DNA of 64,000 bases from Planctomycetota bacterium (GTDB lineage Bacteria; Planctomycetota; Planctomycetia; Planctomycetales; Planctomycetaceae), in NCBI GenBank assembly GCA_023417655.1, contig JAEZFD010000072.1, forward strand, positions 70,552-134,551, given 5' to 3'. Positions 18,191-27,937 of the stretch are shown in pieces; position 1 is the stretch's first letter; each line of letters opens with the position of its first letter. Made by a program: the position numbers and the translations under genes. A model generated the notes under the pieces. The model saw only the letters and a program-made list of their open reading frames with translations, searched no databases and was not told the origin of the DNA.

Positions 18191-19420
18191 TCATGTGACG
18201 AGCGGCGGGAGCATGACTTCGTGCAGCACCTGCCCGTCCAGTGATTTGCTTGTGATCACGAATCGGGACTCATTCGCCGTGCCTTCCATGATGGTCGCGG
18301 CTGCGATCTTCGGGCCGCCTCCCACCAGCTGAGGGAGCGGTTGGGTCTCCGATTTAGGCATCCAATGGGCTCTGTGAGTATGCCCGGAAACGACCAGCTG
18401 AACGCCTCCCTGTTGCAACAGCGGAACCCAGGCATTGCGGCAGACTTCTGAATAGATCCAGAAATCCGGCGGCGGCTCGTACCCGTCGAACCAGAGTGGG
18501 ATATGGCAGAACAGGACGCGATAAGGGGCTGACTTGAACCAGTCTTCTTCAATGACCTTGGCCAGCCACTGGCGTTGACGTTCCCGCATCGCTTCAAAAC
18601 CAGCGAGTCCGGCGAAGACCGCGCGATCATCCGGCTTGTCTTCTCCGGTATCCATGACCAGCACTGCCACCGGTCCACTGCGGAACCCATAGTAAAACCG
18701 GTTGTCCGGGTTCCCCGTGAACTTGGACAGCTCCCTCGCGGCAGGTCCACGGACGTCGTGATTGCCCCGCGCATAAGCGAGCGGCCATCGCGAAGAAATT
18801 TCGAGCCCACTCGGTGCCAGATACTGGGCACGCATTTTCGCCGGATCGTAAATGTCGTTCGATTGATCGCCGTTCCAGAGCAGGAAATCGGGTCGGTAGG
18901 AGTCGGTCAGTTCCACCAGCTTCTTGATCGTTTCCTGATTCTCATGAGTGTCGTTCCAGATGGTGAACTTCGTCTCGGCGGAATCAGGGTTGAGGGTCCG
19001 GAACTCTTTCACTTCAGTCGAAACAGCTTCCCCTTGATGAATCTTGTAAGCAGACTGGAAGTGAATCGTTCGCGCCACGACTCGATAACGGATTGTCGAA
19101 TTCACCGGCAGCGGAGGCAGAACAAACTTCAGAACGTTCTGGTCATACGGGAGCAGTCCGGCTGATTCACCTTGAATTTTCTGGAACTCGCCATCGCCAA
19201 CCGCGAGTTCCAAATACCCGCTGGCTGGACCATTCACCGACTGCAGGATCGACAGCGATTCCGGGGCAGGTCCGCTGACGACCGGATGCCCCACAAAAAG
19301 GGGCAGCGACTCGGCAGGCTTCTCAGCAGCACGTGATTCTGCAGAACCACTCAACTGTCCGACCGCCGCCACTCCCAGACTTGCCGCCAGTGACGAATTC
19401 AGAAATTCACGTCGACGCAT
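18191..19420 (-). CDS. Secreted metallophosphoesterase with Tat-like signal
   Basis: A 409-residue calcineurin-like phosphoesterase, probably exported folded through Tat. The leader reads MRRREFLNSSLAASLGVAA, with two or three Arg before the hydrophobic stretch. A small beta-rich domain (about 45-145, fibronectin/purple-phosphatase-like) comes first. The catalytic domain has metal-site motifs in order: WNDTHE, WNGDQSND, ARGNHDVRG, FCHIPL and SGHTHRAHW. The substrate is unknown. ATG 19420 is chosen because GAGGAG stands six bases ahead; the frame opens one codon earlier at a TTG. It sits alone between convergent YebC and the DUF4198 gene on the same strand, 154 bp away. Confidence 0.9.
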   Translation of the reverse strand: MRRREFLNSSLAASLGVAAVGQLSGSAESRAAEKPAESLPLFVGHPVVSGPAPESLSILQSVNGPASGYLELAVGDGEFQKIQGESAGLLPYDQNVLKFVLPPLPVNSTIRYRVVARTIHFQSAYKIHQGEAVSTEVKEFRTLNPDSAETKFTIWNDTHENQETIKKLVELTDSYRPDFLLWNGDQSNDIYDPAKMRAQYLAPSGLEISSRWPLAYARGNHDVRGPAARELSKFTGNPDNRFYYGFRSGPVAVLVMDTGEDKPDDRAVFAGLAGFEAMRERQRQWLAKVIEEDWFKSAPYRVLFCHIPLWFDGYEPPPDFWIYSEVCRNAWVPLLQQGGVQLVVSGHTHRAHWMPKSETQPLPQLVGGGPKIAAATIMEGTANESRFVITSKSLDGQVLHEVMLPPLVT

Positions 19421-19574
19421 CAAATGCTCCTCAAAAGGCAGGCAGGGGGGGCATAGCGGAACAGCAGAACTGTTGCCGATCAGAATAGTTCGATCAAGTT
19501 CGGAACCACAGGTGGGACTTGTTTACGGCATCGGCTGTTTGCTATCAGCGACTCTTAATCACAACGACTGACAG

Positions 19575-20366
19575 CTATTGACAGCAGGGGCAGACTTCAG
19601 GGATCAGCAGTTGCAGGGTCGCTGTATAGTTGGTGGTCTCGAAATCTGGGCCGGTTTCTTCGGGGTTCTTATGGTGGGCAACGATCAGGTAGCGGTCGCC
19701 GGTCTTGGGGGTGAATGAGGCTTCTCCCTGTGCGTTTGTCTTGCGTTCATAGGTTTCGTCGAAACCTTCTTTCAGCGGGGTTCCCTGTGGGATGAAGGAG
19801 ACGGTTGCCCCTTCCAGCGGTTTACCATGCAGCAGCAGTTTGACCTCAATCGGCATGCCAGGTCCGGTGAAGAGGACTGGATGGGAAACAGGGACCAGTT
19901 CGAAGGGATGCCCCAGCGGTTCTTTCCAGCCTTCTCCGATGTCCTTTAACTGGTCCAGTTGAACACCGGCAAGAAAGTAGGTCTTTCCGCTCTTCAGTGA
20001 CCGGGCCGACTTCCCGTGCTTCACGACGCGATCGAACTTGTGAGCCACTCCGTAAGTTCCGGCGAATGGTGCGACGAACTTGGCTGTCCAGTAGCCTTCG
20101 TTGGGGGCGTAGCCCTTGTCGATCAGCTGCGGCAGCAGGTCGAACTTGATTCCATTGGGCATCAGGAGATCAAGCGTGCAGCCATCGAGCTGGACTTTGC
20201 TGGCAAGTTTGAAGTCACGATGTTCATTTCCGTGGTTTCCCAATCGCAGATCCACGAAGACTGCGTCGCCGGTGCGAATGACGCTGGTATTCGTCTCAAC
20301 CCAGGTGTCGTGAGCCAGTACCGGAGTAGGCAGGCACAGCAGACAGAGGAGCAGGGGGAGTCGCAT
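19575..20366 (-). CDS. DUF4198-type secreted protein
   Basis: A 263-residue periplasmic protein with a signal peptide (MRLPLLLCLLCLPTPVLAHD, cleavage near VLA-H). The start of the mature protein (HDTWVET, with His and Asp) is typical of DUF4198 proteins, which are often placed near metal uptake genes and are thought to bind metal. A C-terminal beta-sandwich of the carboxypeptidase-regulatory type is visible (about 165-245, GKPLEGATVSFIPQGTPL then TNAQGEASFTPKTGDRYLIV). The protein ends CPCCQ, a possible metal-binding tail. ATG 20366 is chosen for its signal peptide; the longer frame to 20522 would precede it with unlikely sequence. No metal transporter is adjacent, so the metal role is family knowledge, not context. 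Confidence 0.85.
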   Translation of the reverse strand: MRLPLLLCLLCLPTPVLAHDTWVETNTSVIRTGDAVFVDLRLGNHGNEHRDFKLASKVQLDGCTLDLLMPNGIKFDLLPQLIDKGYAPNEGYWTAKFVAPFAGTYGVAHKFDRVVKHGKSARSLKSGKTYFLAGVQLDQLKDIGEGWKEPLGHPFELVPVSHPVLFTGPGMPIEVKLLLHGKPLEGATVSFIPQGTPLKEGFDETYERKTNAQGEASFTPKTGDRYLIVAHHKNPEETGPDFETTNYTATLQLLIPEVCPCCQ

Positions 20367-20696
20367 GTTGAGAAATCCCGTGAGGCATGAGGGAGGAGAA
20401 CAGGCACAGCGATAGTGCCGCATTCCCCAGCGAATCACAACGGTTCCCAGCGAATTTCTCCCGGTGAGCAGGGTACGATAGACCAAACTGTGGCGACCTG
20501 CCAAAATCCGCACAGCCGCCAATCACGGACGCAGACTCGCCCGGAAATTACCGGACAAGTCTGATCTTCCGAACACGCCGGGCGGGTGACGTGTCTGCCT
20601 GCGGTATCTACTGAATGCAGTGCCCGGTGAATGCGGTGTTGCCATTCCCCTGAATCAGGTCCGTCTTCCGTCGGCCACCTTTTCGAAATCGCTTCT

Positions 20697-21785
20697 ATGT
20701 CCCTGTTTCGCCCTGACGTCGACAAACTTCACGGTTACGTTCCCGGAGAACAGCCCCAGGAATCAGGCTGGGTCAAACTCAATACCAACGAGAACCCGTA
20801 TCCTCCGTCTCCTGCTGTGCTTGAGGCGGTGACACGCGTCGCCAAAGACCGGCTTCAGATTTATCCGGACCCACTCGGTCGCAGTTTCTGTCGCGCGGCC
20901 TCCGAGGTTCTTGGCGTTGATCCGGAGTGGATTTTCCCGGCGAACGGCAGCGATGAGAATCTGACGATTCTGGTGCGGACCTTCGCCGACAAAAGCGATC
21001 TGATCTCCTATCCGTATCCCAGCTATGTCCTCTACGAGACACTGGCGGAAATTCAGGGAACCCGGCATGCCCGGCTGCGGCTGAATCCCGACTGGTCGTG
21101 GAACCGGAAGCTGAACCGGCCGCTCATCGAGCAGTCGAAGATGCTCTTTGTTCCGAATCCGAATTCGCCCTCAGGCAACCGCTGGGACGACGAAACCATT
21201 CTGTCACTGGTTCCGCCACGGGGAGTCCTCGTTCTCGATGAAGCGTATGGCGACTTCGCTGATGAACCCCATCAAATGCAGCTGCTGAAAGGGGAGCAGG
21301 GGAAACAGATCATTGTGACCCGCACCTTCAGCAAGTCCTACAGTATGGCTGGAGTGCGATTCGGTTTCGCTGTAGCTCACCCTGACAATGTCGCTGGCAT
21401 GCAGAAAGTGAAGGACAGCTATAACTGCGACGCACTGTCGCTGGCCGCAGCCGAAGCCGCAATTCGCGATCAGGCGTGGATGCTTGAGAACCGCCGCAAG
21501 ATCATCGCGACACGCCAACGTCTTTCGGCCGCACTGGTCGAACTCGGGTTCGATATCGTTCCGAGCCAGAGCAACTTCGTCTGGTCAACTCACCCACAAC
21601 GCAGCCATGAAGAGATCTATCTTGCTCTGAAGGCCCGCAAGATCCTGATCCGGTACATGAAGTTCCCGCACGCACTGCCTGAGACTGACGAGAATCCGAC
21701 AGGACTTCTTGACGGCATTCGGATCACGGTCGGAACGGACGCCCAGATCGATACGCTGCTGGGCGCCCTGAAAGAGATCGTCTGA
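20697..21785 (+). CDS. hisC: Histidinol-phosphate aminotransferase
   Basis: Pyridoxal-phosphate aminotransferase of histidine biosynthesis, converting imidazole-acetol phosphate to histidinol phosphate with glutamate as donor. It has 362 residues, the usual length. Motifs are LNTNENPYPPSP near the N-terminus, NGSDENL, PNPNSPSGN (cofactor-binding Asn), DEAYGDFA (cofactor-binding Asp) and the Schiff-base Lys213 in TFSKSYSMAGVR. The C-terminal part has ALKARKILIRYM. Start ATG 20697 matches the family N-terminus (SLFRPDVDKLHGY). hisB follows 58 bp downstream in the same direction, so these two make a small his operon, apart from the remaining his genes, which are not in the window. Related aminotransferases can look similar, but the neighbour supports HisC. 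Confidence 0.93.
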   Translation: MSLFRPDVDKLHGYVPGEQPQESGWVKLNTNENPYPPSPAVLEAVTRVAKDRLQIYPDPLGRSFCRAASEVLGVDPEWIFPANGSDENLTILVRTFADKSDLISYPYPSYVLYETLAEIQGTRHARLRLNPDWSWNRKLNRPLIEQSKMLFVPNPNSPSGNRWDDETILSLVPPRGVLVLDEAYGDFADEPHQMQLLKGEQGKQIIVTRTFSKSYSMAGVRFGFAVAHPDNVAGMQKVKDSYNCDALSLAAAEAAIRDQAWMLENRRKIIATRQRLSAALVELGFDIVPSQSNFVWSTHPQRSHEEIYLALKARKILIRYMKFPHALPETDENPTGLLDGIRITVGTDAQIDTLLGALKEIV

Positions 21786-21843
21786 GCCGGCTGCCACGTT
21801 CCCCTGCCAATTCACATTCTCCGAGCCGATTGAGATTGCCCTG

Positions 21844-22437
21844 ATGACTGCTCCGCGGACTGCCACCATTCAACGTACGACCGGTGAAACGAAGATCTCA
21901 CTCTCCCTGAACCTCGACGGGACAGGGCAGGCGGATATCCAGACAGGCGTCGGTTTCTTCAACCACATGCTGACACTGTTCGCGAAGCATGGGCTGTTCG
22001 ACCTGACGATCCATGCCGAAGGGGATCTCGACGTCGATCAGCACCACACCGTGGAAGACACTGGAATCGTGCTGGGACAGGCCATTCGTCAGGCGGTCGG
22101 AGACAAGGCCGGTATCGTCCGTTACGGATCGATGTCGCTGCCCATGGAAGACACGCTGGTCACCTCGGCACTGGATCTGAGCGGCCGATACTGGTTCGTC
22201 GACAAGTTCCAGTTCCCCACGGAAAAGATCGGGGAGTTCGACTCTCAGCTCGTCGAGGTCTTCTGGCAGGCTGTGGCGGCCAATGCCTTGATGAATCTGC
22301 ATGTCGTGCTCCACCACGGGCACAACAGTCACCACATCTCGGAGGCGATCTTCAAAGCGACCGCCCGGGCGTTGCGGCAGGCGATCGTCGTCGATCCTCG
22401 GCAGACAGGCGTCCCCTCGTCCAAAGGGGTGCTGTAA
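21844..22437 (+). CDS. hisB: Imidazoleglycerol-phosphate dehydratase
   Basis: Manganese enzyme of histidine biosynthesis that dehydrates imidazole-glycerol phosphate to imidazole-acetol phosphate. It supplies HisC, encoded just upstream. The 197-residue protein is the single-domain form, without the phosphatase domain found in enterobacteria. Both half-domain signatures are present: TGVGFFNHML with metal-binding HHTVED (67-72), then LHHGHNSHHISEAIFKATARAL with the matching HH motif. It ends with the family's usual SSKGVL. Convergent with truD. Confidence 0.97.
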   Translation: MTAPRTATIQRTTGETKISLSLNLDGTGQADIQTGVGFFNHMLTLFAKHGLFDLTIHAEGDLDVDQHHTVEDTGIVLGQAIRQAVGDKAGIVRYGSMSLPMEDTLVTSALDLSGRYWFVDKFQFPTEKIGEFDSQLVEVFWQAVAANALMNLHVVLHHGHNSHHISEAIFKATARALRQAIVVDPRQTGVPSSKGVL

Positions 22438-22444
22438 GCAGGTG

Positions 22445-22500
22445 AAGTGATTCGGAACTCGTGATTCGACATTCGTTGTTAGAGCGGAGTCGAATCACTT
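22445..22500. terminator. Possible long-loop hairpin between hisB and truD
   Basis: AAGTGATTCG (22445-22454) is complementary to CGAATCACTT (22491-22500), which is followed by TT. The loop is long (36 bases) and the right arm lies in the end of truD, so the terminator role is weakly supported. Confidence 0.3.
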
Positions 22501-23543
22501 TTCAGGAACTCTCGCAACACGACGGTGGCGTAAGAGCCGCTCGGCAGGGTGAACGCCAGTCGAGTTCCGGCTGGCTCTGAGTTCACCTGCAGATCGCCAG
22601 GCCAGAGGAGTAGGGGACGCCGCGCACCGGACGTGAGTTTTGAATACTCCCGGAAGTGATCGAGCGTGAGCCCGGCCGACTCCAGAACCTGTTGTTCCAG
22701 TTCCAACGGTCGTCCGGTTGGTTGCTTCATCTTCGGTCCGAACAATGGACCTGTCACCACGGTTTCTCGTTCGGTGAACCGCTGCTGCTCTCGTTCTACC
22801 TCTTCGGCGATGAAGGCCCCGCCCGAGGCCGTCACCTGCATGATGTCGCCGGCCTGCACTTGATGCAGCCATCCCTGTTCAAGCCGGGTCGACAACACCG
22901 TGTTGAACAAGGCGGACTGAGCCGCCGAGAGTGCCAGTCGCAACAGGAATTTGCGACGCTGTGGAGCGATGTCGCGAGGGGAGGTCTCTTTCTTCAGGAG
23001 GGCAAAGCCCAGATTCGCGGTCTCGCCATCGATCCCGAATCGCTGCTCACCGAAATAATTGGGGACGCCGTTTGCCTGAACTGATTCCGCAATTTGTCGG
23101 GCGATCTCTGCCGACTCTTCCGCGTTTCCCTCTTCGGAACGAATAAGAATCTCAAACCGGTTCCCTTTGAGATGCCCCGTCTTCAGCTTGTTCCCATGAC
23201 GTTTCGAGTCCAGCACCTGAATGGCCGGCGTCTCGATCTGACTGATTGCAGACTCGCAGGTCGCAGGAACCGAGACCCATTGCCGGGTGATGGCGCGACG
23301 ATCTTTCAGGCCTGCCATTCCGATTTCATCCCGCTTGATTCCCAATGATCGGGCGAGATGTCCCGTCAGAAACTCGGCTGAGATGTCGCGTTTCTGGATG
23401 AACAGAAACAGGTGCTCTCCCTCTCCGCTGGGAAGATAGGCTGGGATTTCTTCGACGATGAAATCTTCAGGCTCCGCCTTGATCTGGCCGACCAGTGTCA
23501 GGGAAGGGGACGACAGCATCGGCAACGGATTCGGGGGAGACAT
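22479..23543 (-). CDS. truD: tRNA pseudouridine(13) synthase
   Basis: TruD converts U13 of certain tRNAs to pseudouridine. The 354-residue protein has the family landmarks in order. EDFIVEEIPAYLPSGEGEHL lies near the N-terminus. The catalytic segment is GLKDRRAITRQW with Asp81, followed by KRHGNKLKTGHLKGNRF. The NYFGEQRFG motif and a TRUD insertion domain follow. The end LPSGSYATVVLREF is characteristic. Length matches the family (about 350). Convergent with hisB; no operon partner. The start region allows ATG 23543 or an ATG nine codons later. Confidence 0.96.
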   Translation of the reverse strand: MSPPNPLPMLSSPSLTLVGQIKAEPEDFIVEEIPAYLPSGEGEHLFLFIQKRDISAEFLTGHLARSLGIKRDEIGMAGLKDRRAITRQWVSVPATCESAISQIETPAIQVLDSKRHGNKLKTGHLKGNRFEILIRSEEGNAEESAEIARQIAESVQANGVPNYFGEQRFGIDGETANLGFALLKKETSPRDIAPQRRKFLLRLALSAAQSALFNTVLSTRLEQGWLHQVQAGDIMQVTASGGAFIAEEVEREQQRFTERETVVTGPLFGPKMKQPTGRPLELEQQVLESAGLTLDHFREYSKLTSGARRPLLLWPGDLQVNSEPAGTRLAFTLPSGSYATVVLREFLKSDSTPL

Positions 23544-23855
23544 TATGGACTCGATGAGACGTCAGAAGTTCAGAAGAGAAGGGATTCTATCGTGGCCCCG
23601 GGCATCTCGCGAACGCCGGCGCAAAGAACGGCCATGCGAAAGGTTCTGAAGGAGGTCAATGCGAACCGGTCCTCGGAGGTCTTGCAGACACCTTGAAGTT
23701 TTCTTCAAACGTCCCATAAACACCAGTTGATTCAATTGTGCGTGGGGGTTAGGCTTGAGTGAATTCACAAATTCGAAGCCGTCTTCGACAGTCTCTTCTT
23801 GATCTGCCCTTTGTTCTCGGTCTCTGATTCCTCACTCTTTGCTGGCGAGGGTCGA

Positions 23856-24929
23856 ATGAAGTCTCACGCTCGTGGTTTCACACTGATTGAATTGTTGGTC
23901 GTCATTGCAATTATCGCCGTTCTGATCGCATTGCTTCTGCCGGCCGTCCAACAGGCGCGAGAATCTGCCCGTCGTACGCAGTGTAAGAATCAGTTAAAGC
24001 AACTTGGTCTGGCACTTCATAATTATGAAGGAACACACGGCAGATTACCGGCAGGCTGTGCCTATGCCGGCTTTCCACGGGGAGGCGCCGGGACGCATAG
24101 TTTCGGTCCAAGCTATATCGCCATGCTGCTCCCCTATCTGGAGCAGTCCGCCGCATACAACTCCATGACATGGAATGGGAAATCGCCCGGATATGTCGGT
24201 GAGGCTACTCCAAGTGCGGGGAACCAGAATGCAGCCGCGGCAATCGGGGCCCGTCCACCGACGCTCTGTCCTTCCATGGTTGTGTTCTCCGCCCAGACTT
24301 CGCGGGAGCAGATCAATGTGTATGCGGGAATCGCCGGGGCAGCGGAACCGGTGACCTTCACGGAGTCCCGGATCTATACAACCACATCCGGAACTTCCAC
24401 TGGAGTTGCCATGCAAAGCGGAGGAGGAATGCTTCCGCCGAATGTCTGGGTGAAGTTCGGAACAGTGACAGATGGCCTGAGTAATACTCTTGCCATCGGG
24501 GAACAGGGGGGCTCGCTCCCCCGACTGGATGGGGCAAGGAATTACCTGTTCGCAAGTGAATATGCCAAGTCGGATGGCGCGACCAATGTCGTTGGATATC
24601 TGATGGGGACGCGAATGGCCGGCGCTCCACCTTATTGCGATCCCGCCTGCGGCACGACAGGCAACAATGATGGTTGCGATGCTGATCCACGCTTCTTTAA
24701 TGTGACAACAATTCGATATCGCCCAAATCAAGGACCATTCGCGAATCAGGTGTTCCCAGGGATGTCGAGTACGCACGGCCTGAATAACCCGCTGATCTCA
24801 ATGCATTCAGGTGGCGTTCAAGTCTGCATGGGAGATGGATCCGTTCGCTTTATCACAGAGAACATGGATCTCGAAACACTGAAACGGTTGGCGACTCGCG
24901 ACGACGGACAACCGGTTCCCGAATTCTAG
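23856..24929 (+). CDS. DUF1559 protein with pilin-like N-terminus (copy 1)
   Basis: A 357-residue planctomycete DUF1559 protein. The N-terminus KSHARGFTLIELLVVIAIIA is a type III (prepilin peptidase) signal. It has the expected Gly-Phe cleavage site and Glu at position +5, followed by the family segment RESARRTQCKNQLKQLGLAL. The middle is variable. The C-terminus carries the H-x9-DG pattern (MHSGGVQVCMGDGSVRFI) and ends PVPEF. The pilin-like helix suggests processing by a PilD-like peptidase and placement in the envelope. Start ATG 23856 has GAGGGTCGA before it. A lipoprotein gene follows at 25138. The exact function of this very large planctomycete family is not known. Confidence 0.93.
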   Translation: MKSHARGFTLIELLVVIAIIAVLIALLLPAVQQARESARRTQCKNQLKQLGLALHNYEGTHGRLPAGCAYAGFPRGGAGTHSFGPSYIAMLLPYLEQSAAYNSMTWNGKSPGYVGEATPSAGNQNAAAAIGARPPTLCPSMVVFSAQTSREQINVYAGIAGAAEPVTFTESRIYTTTSGTSTGVAMQSGGGMLPPNVWVKFGTVTDGLSNTLAIGEQGGSLPRLDGARNYLFASEYAKSDGATNVVGYLMGTRMAGAPPYCDPACGTTGNNDGCDADPRFFNVTTIRYRPNQGPFANQVFPGMSSTHGLNNPLISMHSGGVQVCMGDGSVRFITENMDLETLKRLATRDDGQPVPEF

Positions 24930-25137
24930 GTTCGGTCGCTCTACGCGATGCTCGCGCCTTGATCTCCGAAAGACCTGATCCCACGTCGGGGAGACGGGCA
25001 GGCGAAAAAGTAAAATGGTTTCAAGGCCACGCACTTGGCTTCATGCGGCGCCCTTTAGCTTGACTCTCTCAACAGGGGCGGCCTGCTATTTCGATCTGTC
25101 AGGTTCGTCAGGGACAAATGCTGTGAAAGATTCAGGA

Positions 25138-25641
25138 ATGCACCCTCGGTTCCCCGAGATTTCGATTCGCCCCGCTGATTCGCAAAAGATCCGGTGCAAT
25201 TTGAGGCTTTGCCTGGTGCTGTTACTGGCAGTCGGTTTCACTTCCTGCAGTCAGAAGTTTGACTATGGCCAGACAGGCAAGGTCAGTGGAACTTTAAGCT
25301 GCGACGGTCAGCCGCTCGCACCGGGGCATGCCGTCGTTTTCATGGAGCCCCTGAAAGGCTTTCTCGCATTTGGTCTGACAGATGAAGCGGGACGGTTTCA
25401 GGTGAACTCCTGGAACTCCGGAAACCTGCCTGTCGGAACCTATCAGGTGCAGATTGCGCCGCCCGGTGAAAACACCCCTTCGAAGGAGGACAAAGATATT
25501 TCTTTCGAACAGGCAGGTTCCAAGACGGACCGGTCGAAGCCCCGTTATCACAAACGATATGAGAGTCACCTGACCAGTCAGATCTCGAAGGAAGTTGTCG
25601 CGGGCTCGAATGATTTCAAAATTGAGATCACCTCTAAATGA
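25138..25641 (+). CDS. Small lipoprotein with carboxypeptidase-regulatory-like domain (partner of copy 1)
   Basis: A 167-residue protein with an unusual leader. A hydrophobic stretch (LCLVLLLAVGFTSC) ends in a lipobox with Cys near position 38, so it is probably lipid-anchored after signal peptidase II. The mature part shows one beta-sandwich of the carboxypeptidase-regulatory/transthyretin-like type (VSGTLSCDGQPLAPGHAVVF, then TDEAGRFQV and PVGTYQVQI). The start is uncertain: ATG 25138 leaves 25-30 residues before the hydrophobic core, and a frame open to 25015 exists. It follows the DUF1559 gene by about 210 bp. Role unknown. Confidence 0.75.
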   Translation: MHPRFPEISIRPADSQKIRCNLRLCLVLLLAVGFTSCSQKFDYGQTGKVSGTLSCDGQPLAPGHAVVFMEPLKGFLAFGLTDEAGRFQVNSWNSGNLPVGTYQVQIAPPGENTPSKEDKDISFEQAGSKTDRSKPRYHKRYESHLTSQISKEVVAGSNDFKIEITSK

Positions 25642-26126
25642 GATTCGATGCGACAGAATCGTTCCTGTGCGACGATTCAGGGGTCTTCTGAGCTCTCTTC
25701 AAATTCGCTAAGCACACTCCCACGCTTCCCCGGTGCTATTCACCTCTCCACCTCGTTCTACACGCTTCTCGCTTATCCGGTTGACCGAACGCTCGATGGC
25801 TTCCTAGCGCAGTGTCGCTGATCGGAATGAGCCCTGCATTTGAAATAACCTTGCAGGGACGAAGCCTGTCGTGATCTCCTGCTGAAGGCTGCGATCCTCA
25901 CAGCAGTTCTGGGGCGTCGTCGCATTTCTAAGCGCTAAGTCAGCGTTCATATGCGATTGATAAACAGGATTCATGAAAACGCTTTTCGGTGGAACATTTT
26001 TGTTGACAAAATGATTCACCGGGGACCATAGTGGCTTCCTTGATGTCATGGGACATCATCGGTGATATTTCCATTCATCATCTGATTGCGTTCGCAAGTT
26101 CACACCTTCTTCTCATGAGGCCACCC
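25642..26126. other. Intergenic region with a candidate promoter
   Basis: No gene recognised in 485 bp. TTGACA at 26003-26008 with CATAGT at 26027-26032 (18-base spacer) is the only promoter-like pair that I find. Confidence 0.4.
26003..26032 (+). promoter_or_regulatory. Candidate sigma-70-type promoter
   Basis: A perfect -35 (TTGACA), an 18-base spacer and a 4-of-6 match at -10 (CATAGT), lying about 95 bp before the DUF1559 copy 2 start. Predicted by consensus only. Confidence 0.35.
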
Positions 26127-27239
26127 ATGCGTGACAGCGGCTATTCCTGCGCACACAGGAAACGAATTTACGCGTTCACACTGATCGAATTGCTGGTGGT
26201 TATCGCAATTATTGCAGTGCTGATTGCACTCCTGTTGCCTGCCGTGCAACAAGCTCGGGAAGCCGCTCGTCGCTCCAATTGCAAGAACTCTTTGAAGCAG
26301 ATTGGAATCGCACTCCATAACTACGTCGATACACACGGTGTTTTCCCCTATGCCGGGGGCGGAACCGGAGGGGCCTCACGCAGTGGAGCCAACGCGTCGA
26401 ATTTCAACGAAGGAAGCGGGTTCATTGTCCTGCTCCCCTATATCGAGCAGTCGGCACTGTATAACGAAATCGCTTCCAAGCAGACTCATGCCGGAATCAC
26501 TTATCAGGAATTTGGCCCGTCCGCCGTTGCCGGTGTTAACACTCCCTATGTTCCATTTCAAAGGCGGATTTCACTGCTGATGTGCCCGTCATCAATCCCC
26601 AGCACCCATGCGTTTGGCCCGACCAATTATGGATTCTCGCATGGAGATTCCTCTTACAATACGAAGAGCGCGACGCTCGTGAGGGGACTGTTCGGATACC
26701 AGACTCGGCGGTCGTTCGCCGATATCCGGGATGGCTCCAGCAATACCGTCGCGATGGGGGAAATTGCTTCTCAGGGAGCCGATGACAAAGCCGTTCCAGG
26801 AATGGGAACTTACCGCACAGCGGAGACGACGAGTGATCAGACGATGGTCAACTCCCCAATCGCGTGTCTGGCGCTCATCGCCGGCTCTCCCGGCCGATTC
26901 CCCGCAACAACTCTGACGGGCGCTTGGCGGGGGCAGGCCTGGGCCAGCGGAGCAGCCGGGCAATCAGGTGTGAATACCATTCTTCCACCGAACTCCCCGG
27001 CCTGCATGACCTCGACCACGTGGACCGACAATAATCGCGGGCAACTCCCCGTGACCAGTCTCCACCCAGGAGGCGCACACGTCCTCATGGCTGACGGTGC
27101 AGTGCGGCTTGTCAGCGAAAACATCGACACTGGGAATCTGTCGACCACCGACATCAGGACGCTTGGCGGCGCAAGTCCCTATGGAATCTGGGGGGCACTC
27201 GGTTCCATCTCCGGCGGAGAAATCATCGGAGACTTTTAG
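26127..27239 (+). CDS. DUF1559 protein with pilin-like N-terminus (copy 2)
   Basis: A 370-residue DUF1559 protein. The type III signal here reads IYAFTLIELLVV, with Ala instead of Gly before the Phe, so processing may differ from its paralogues. REAARRSNCKNSLKQIGIAL follows, and the C-terminal pattern is LHPGGAHVLMADGAVRLV. It ends GIWGALGSISGGEIIGDF, like copy 4 at 43797, and both share the NT(I/V)LPPNSPAC motif, so the two belong to one subfamily. GAGG at 26117-26120 stands six bases before ATG 26127, which decides the start. A lipoprotein follows at 27461. Confidence 0.92.
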   Translation: MRDSGYSCAHRKRIYAFTLIELLVVIAIIAVLIALLLPAVQQAREAARRSNCKNSLKQIGIALHNYVDTHGVFPYAGGGTGGASRSGANASNFNEGSGFIVLLPYIEQSALYNEIASKQTHAGITYQEFGPSAVAGVNTPYVPFQRRISLLMCPSSIPSTHAFGPTNYGFSHGDSSYNTKSATLVRGLFGYQTRRSFADIRDGSSNTVAMGEIASQGADDKAVPGMGTYRTAETTSDQTMVNSPIACLALIAGSPGRFPATTLTGAWRGQAWASGAAGQSGVNTILPPNSPACMTSTTWTDNNRGQLPVTSLHPGGAHVLMADGAVRLVSENIDTGNLSTTDIRTLGGASPYGIWGALGSISGGEIIGDF

Positions 27240-27460
27240 AACTGTTGCTTTTCTGCCCATTCGCTAAGCGGGAGCAGCTGGCCGGGTTGTATGCACAGGG
27301 AATCGATTTCTCATGTGAACCGATGCCGTGGAACTCCTCGCGGAATCACCACACTGTAATCGTTCTCGATCGCCAGGGGGCCGTTGATTGGCAGGGCTTC
27401 CTCTGCGGTCGAGATCTGCCACAACTGATTTTCCCTTGTATCTGGATGTCAGGTTTTTCC

Positions 27461-27937
27461 ATGAAAGTCATGTTGTCAAAACAAGTGATCATTCCATTTT
27501 GTCTAATGATGGTCTCATGCAGTGGTGGCGTGGAAGATAAATGGAGTGCGTCACGGCCGAAGCCGGTGAAGGCAGGTGGAGTCGTGACTTATCAGGGAGC
27601 TCCTCTCGCTGGAGCCACGATTATTCTGGCGTCGTCAAATCCGAAGCAGCGTCCGGCGACTTCGATGACGGATTCGTCGGGTTCCTTTCAGTTGATGACT
27701 TATCAACCGGGAGACGGGGCAGTGCCGGGTGAATACGGTGTCATTATTAAAAAGCTGGATGATGGCGGCGCCCCGATTACCGATGGCCCTTCCGATTCCG
27801 AACCAGCAGGAAAACCTGCTCCTCTCACGGCGAAGCATGCTCTCCCTGAGAAATATCTTGATCCGACCGTCAGCAAATTGTCAGCAACGATCAAGAGCGG
27901 AGAATCAAATCGCTTGCAGTTCGATCTCAAAGATTGA
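27461..27937 (+). CDS. Small lipoprotein (partner of DUF1559 copy 2)
   Basis: A 158-residue lipoprotein. The hydrophobic leader ends IPFCLMMVSC with the lipid-accepting Cys in a VSC-S context. The mature domain is again carboxypeptidase-regulatory-like: VVTYQGAPLAGATIIL, TDSSGSFQLMTYQPGDGAVPG then EYGVIIKK. After it comes a Pro/Ala-rich stretch and the pattern LPEKYLDPTVSKLSATIKSG, shared loosely with the 44997 protein (FPMKYKSTELTPLTAVVSAG). ATG 27461 is taken; ATGs at 27446 and 27470 are alternatives. It sits 220 bp behind the DUF1559 gene and is followed by a strong terminator. Confidence 0.82.
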   Translation: MKVMLSKQVIIPFCLMMVSCSGGVEDKWSASRPKPVKAGGVVTYQGAPLAGATIILASSNPKQRPATSMTDSSGSFQLMTYQPGDGAVPGEYGVIIKKLDDGGAPITDGPSDSEPAGKPAPLTAKHALPEKYLDPTVSKLSATIKSGESNRLQFDLKD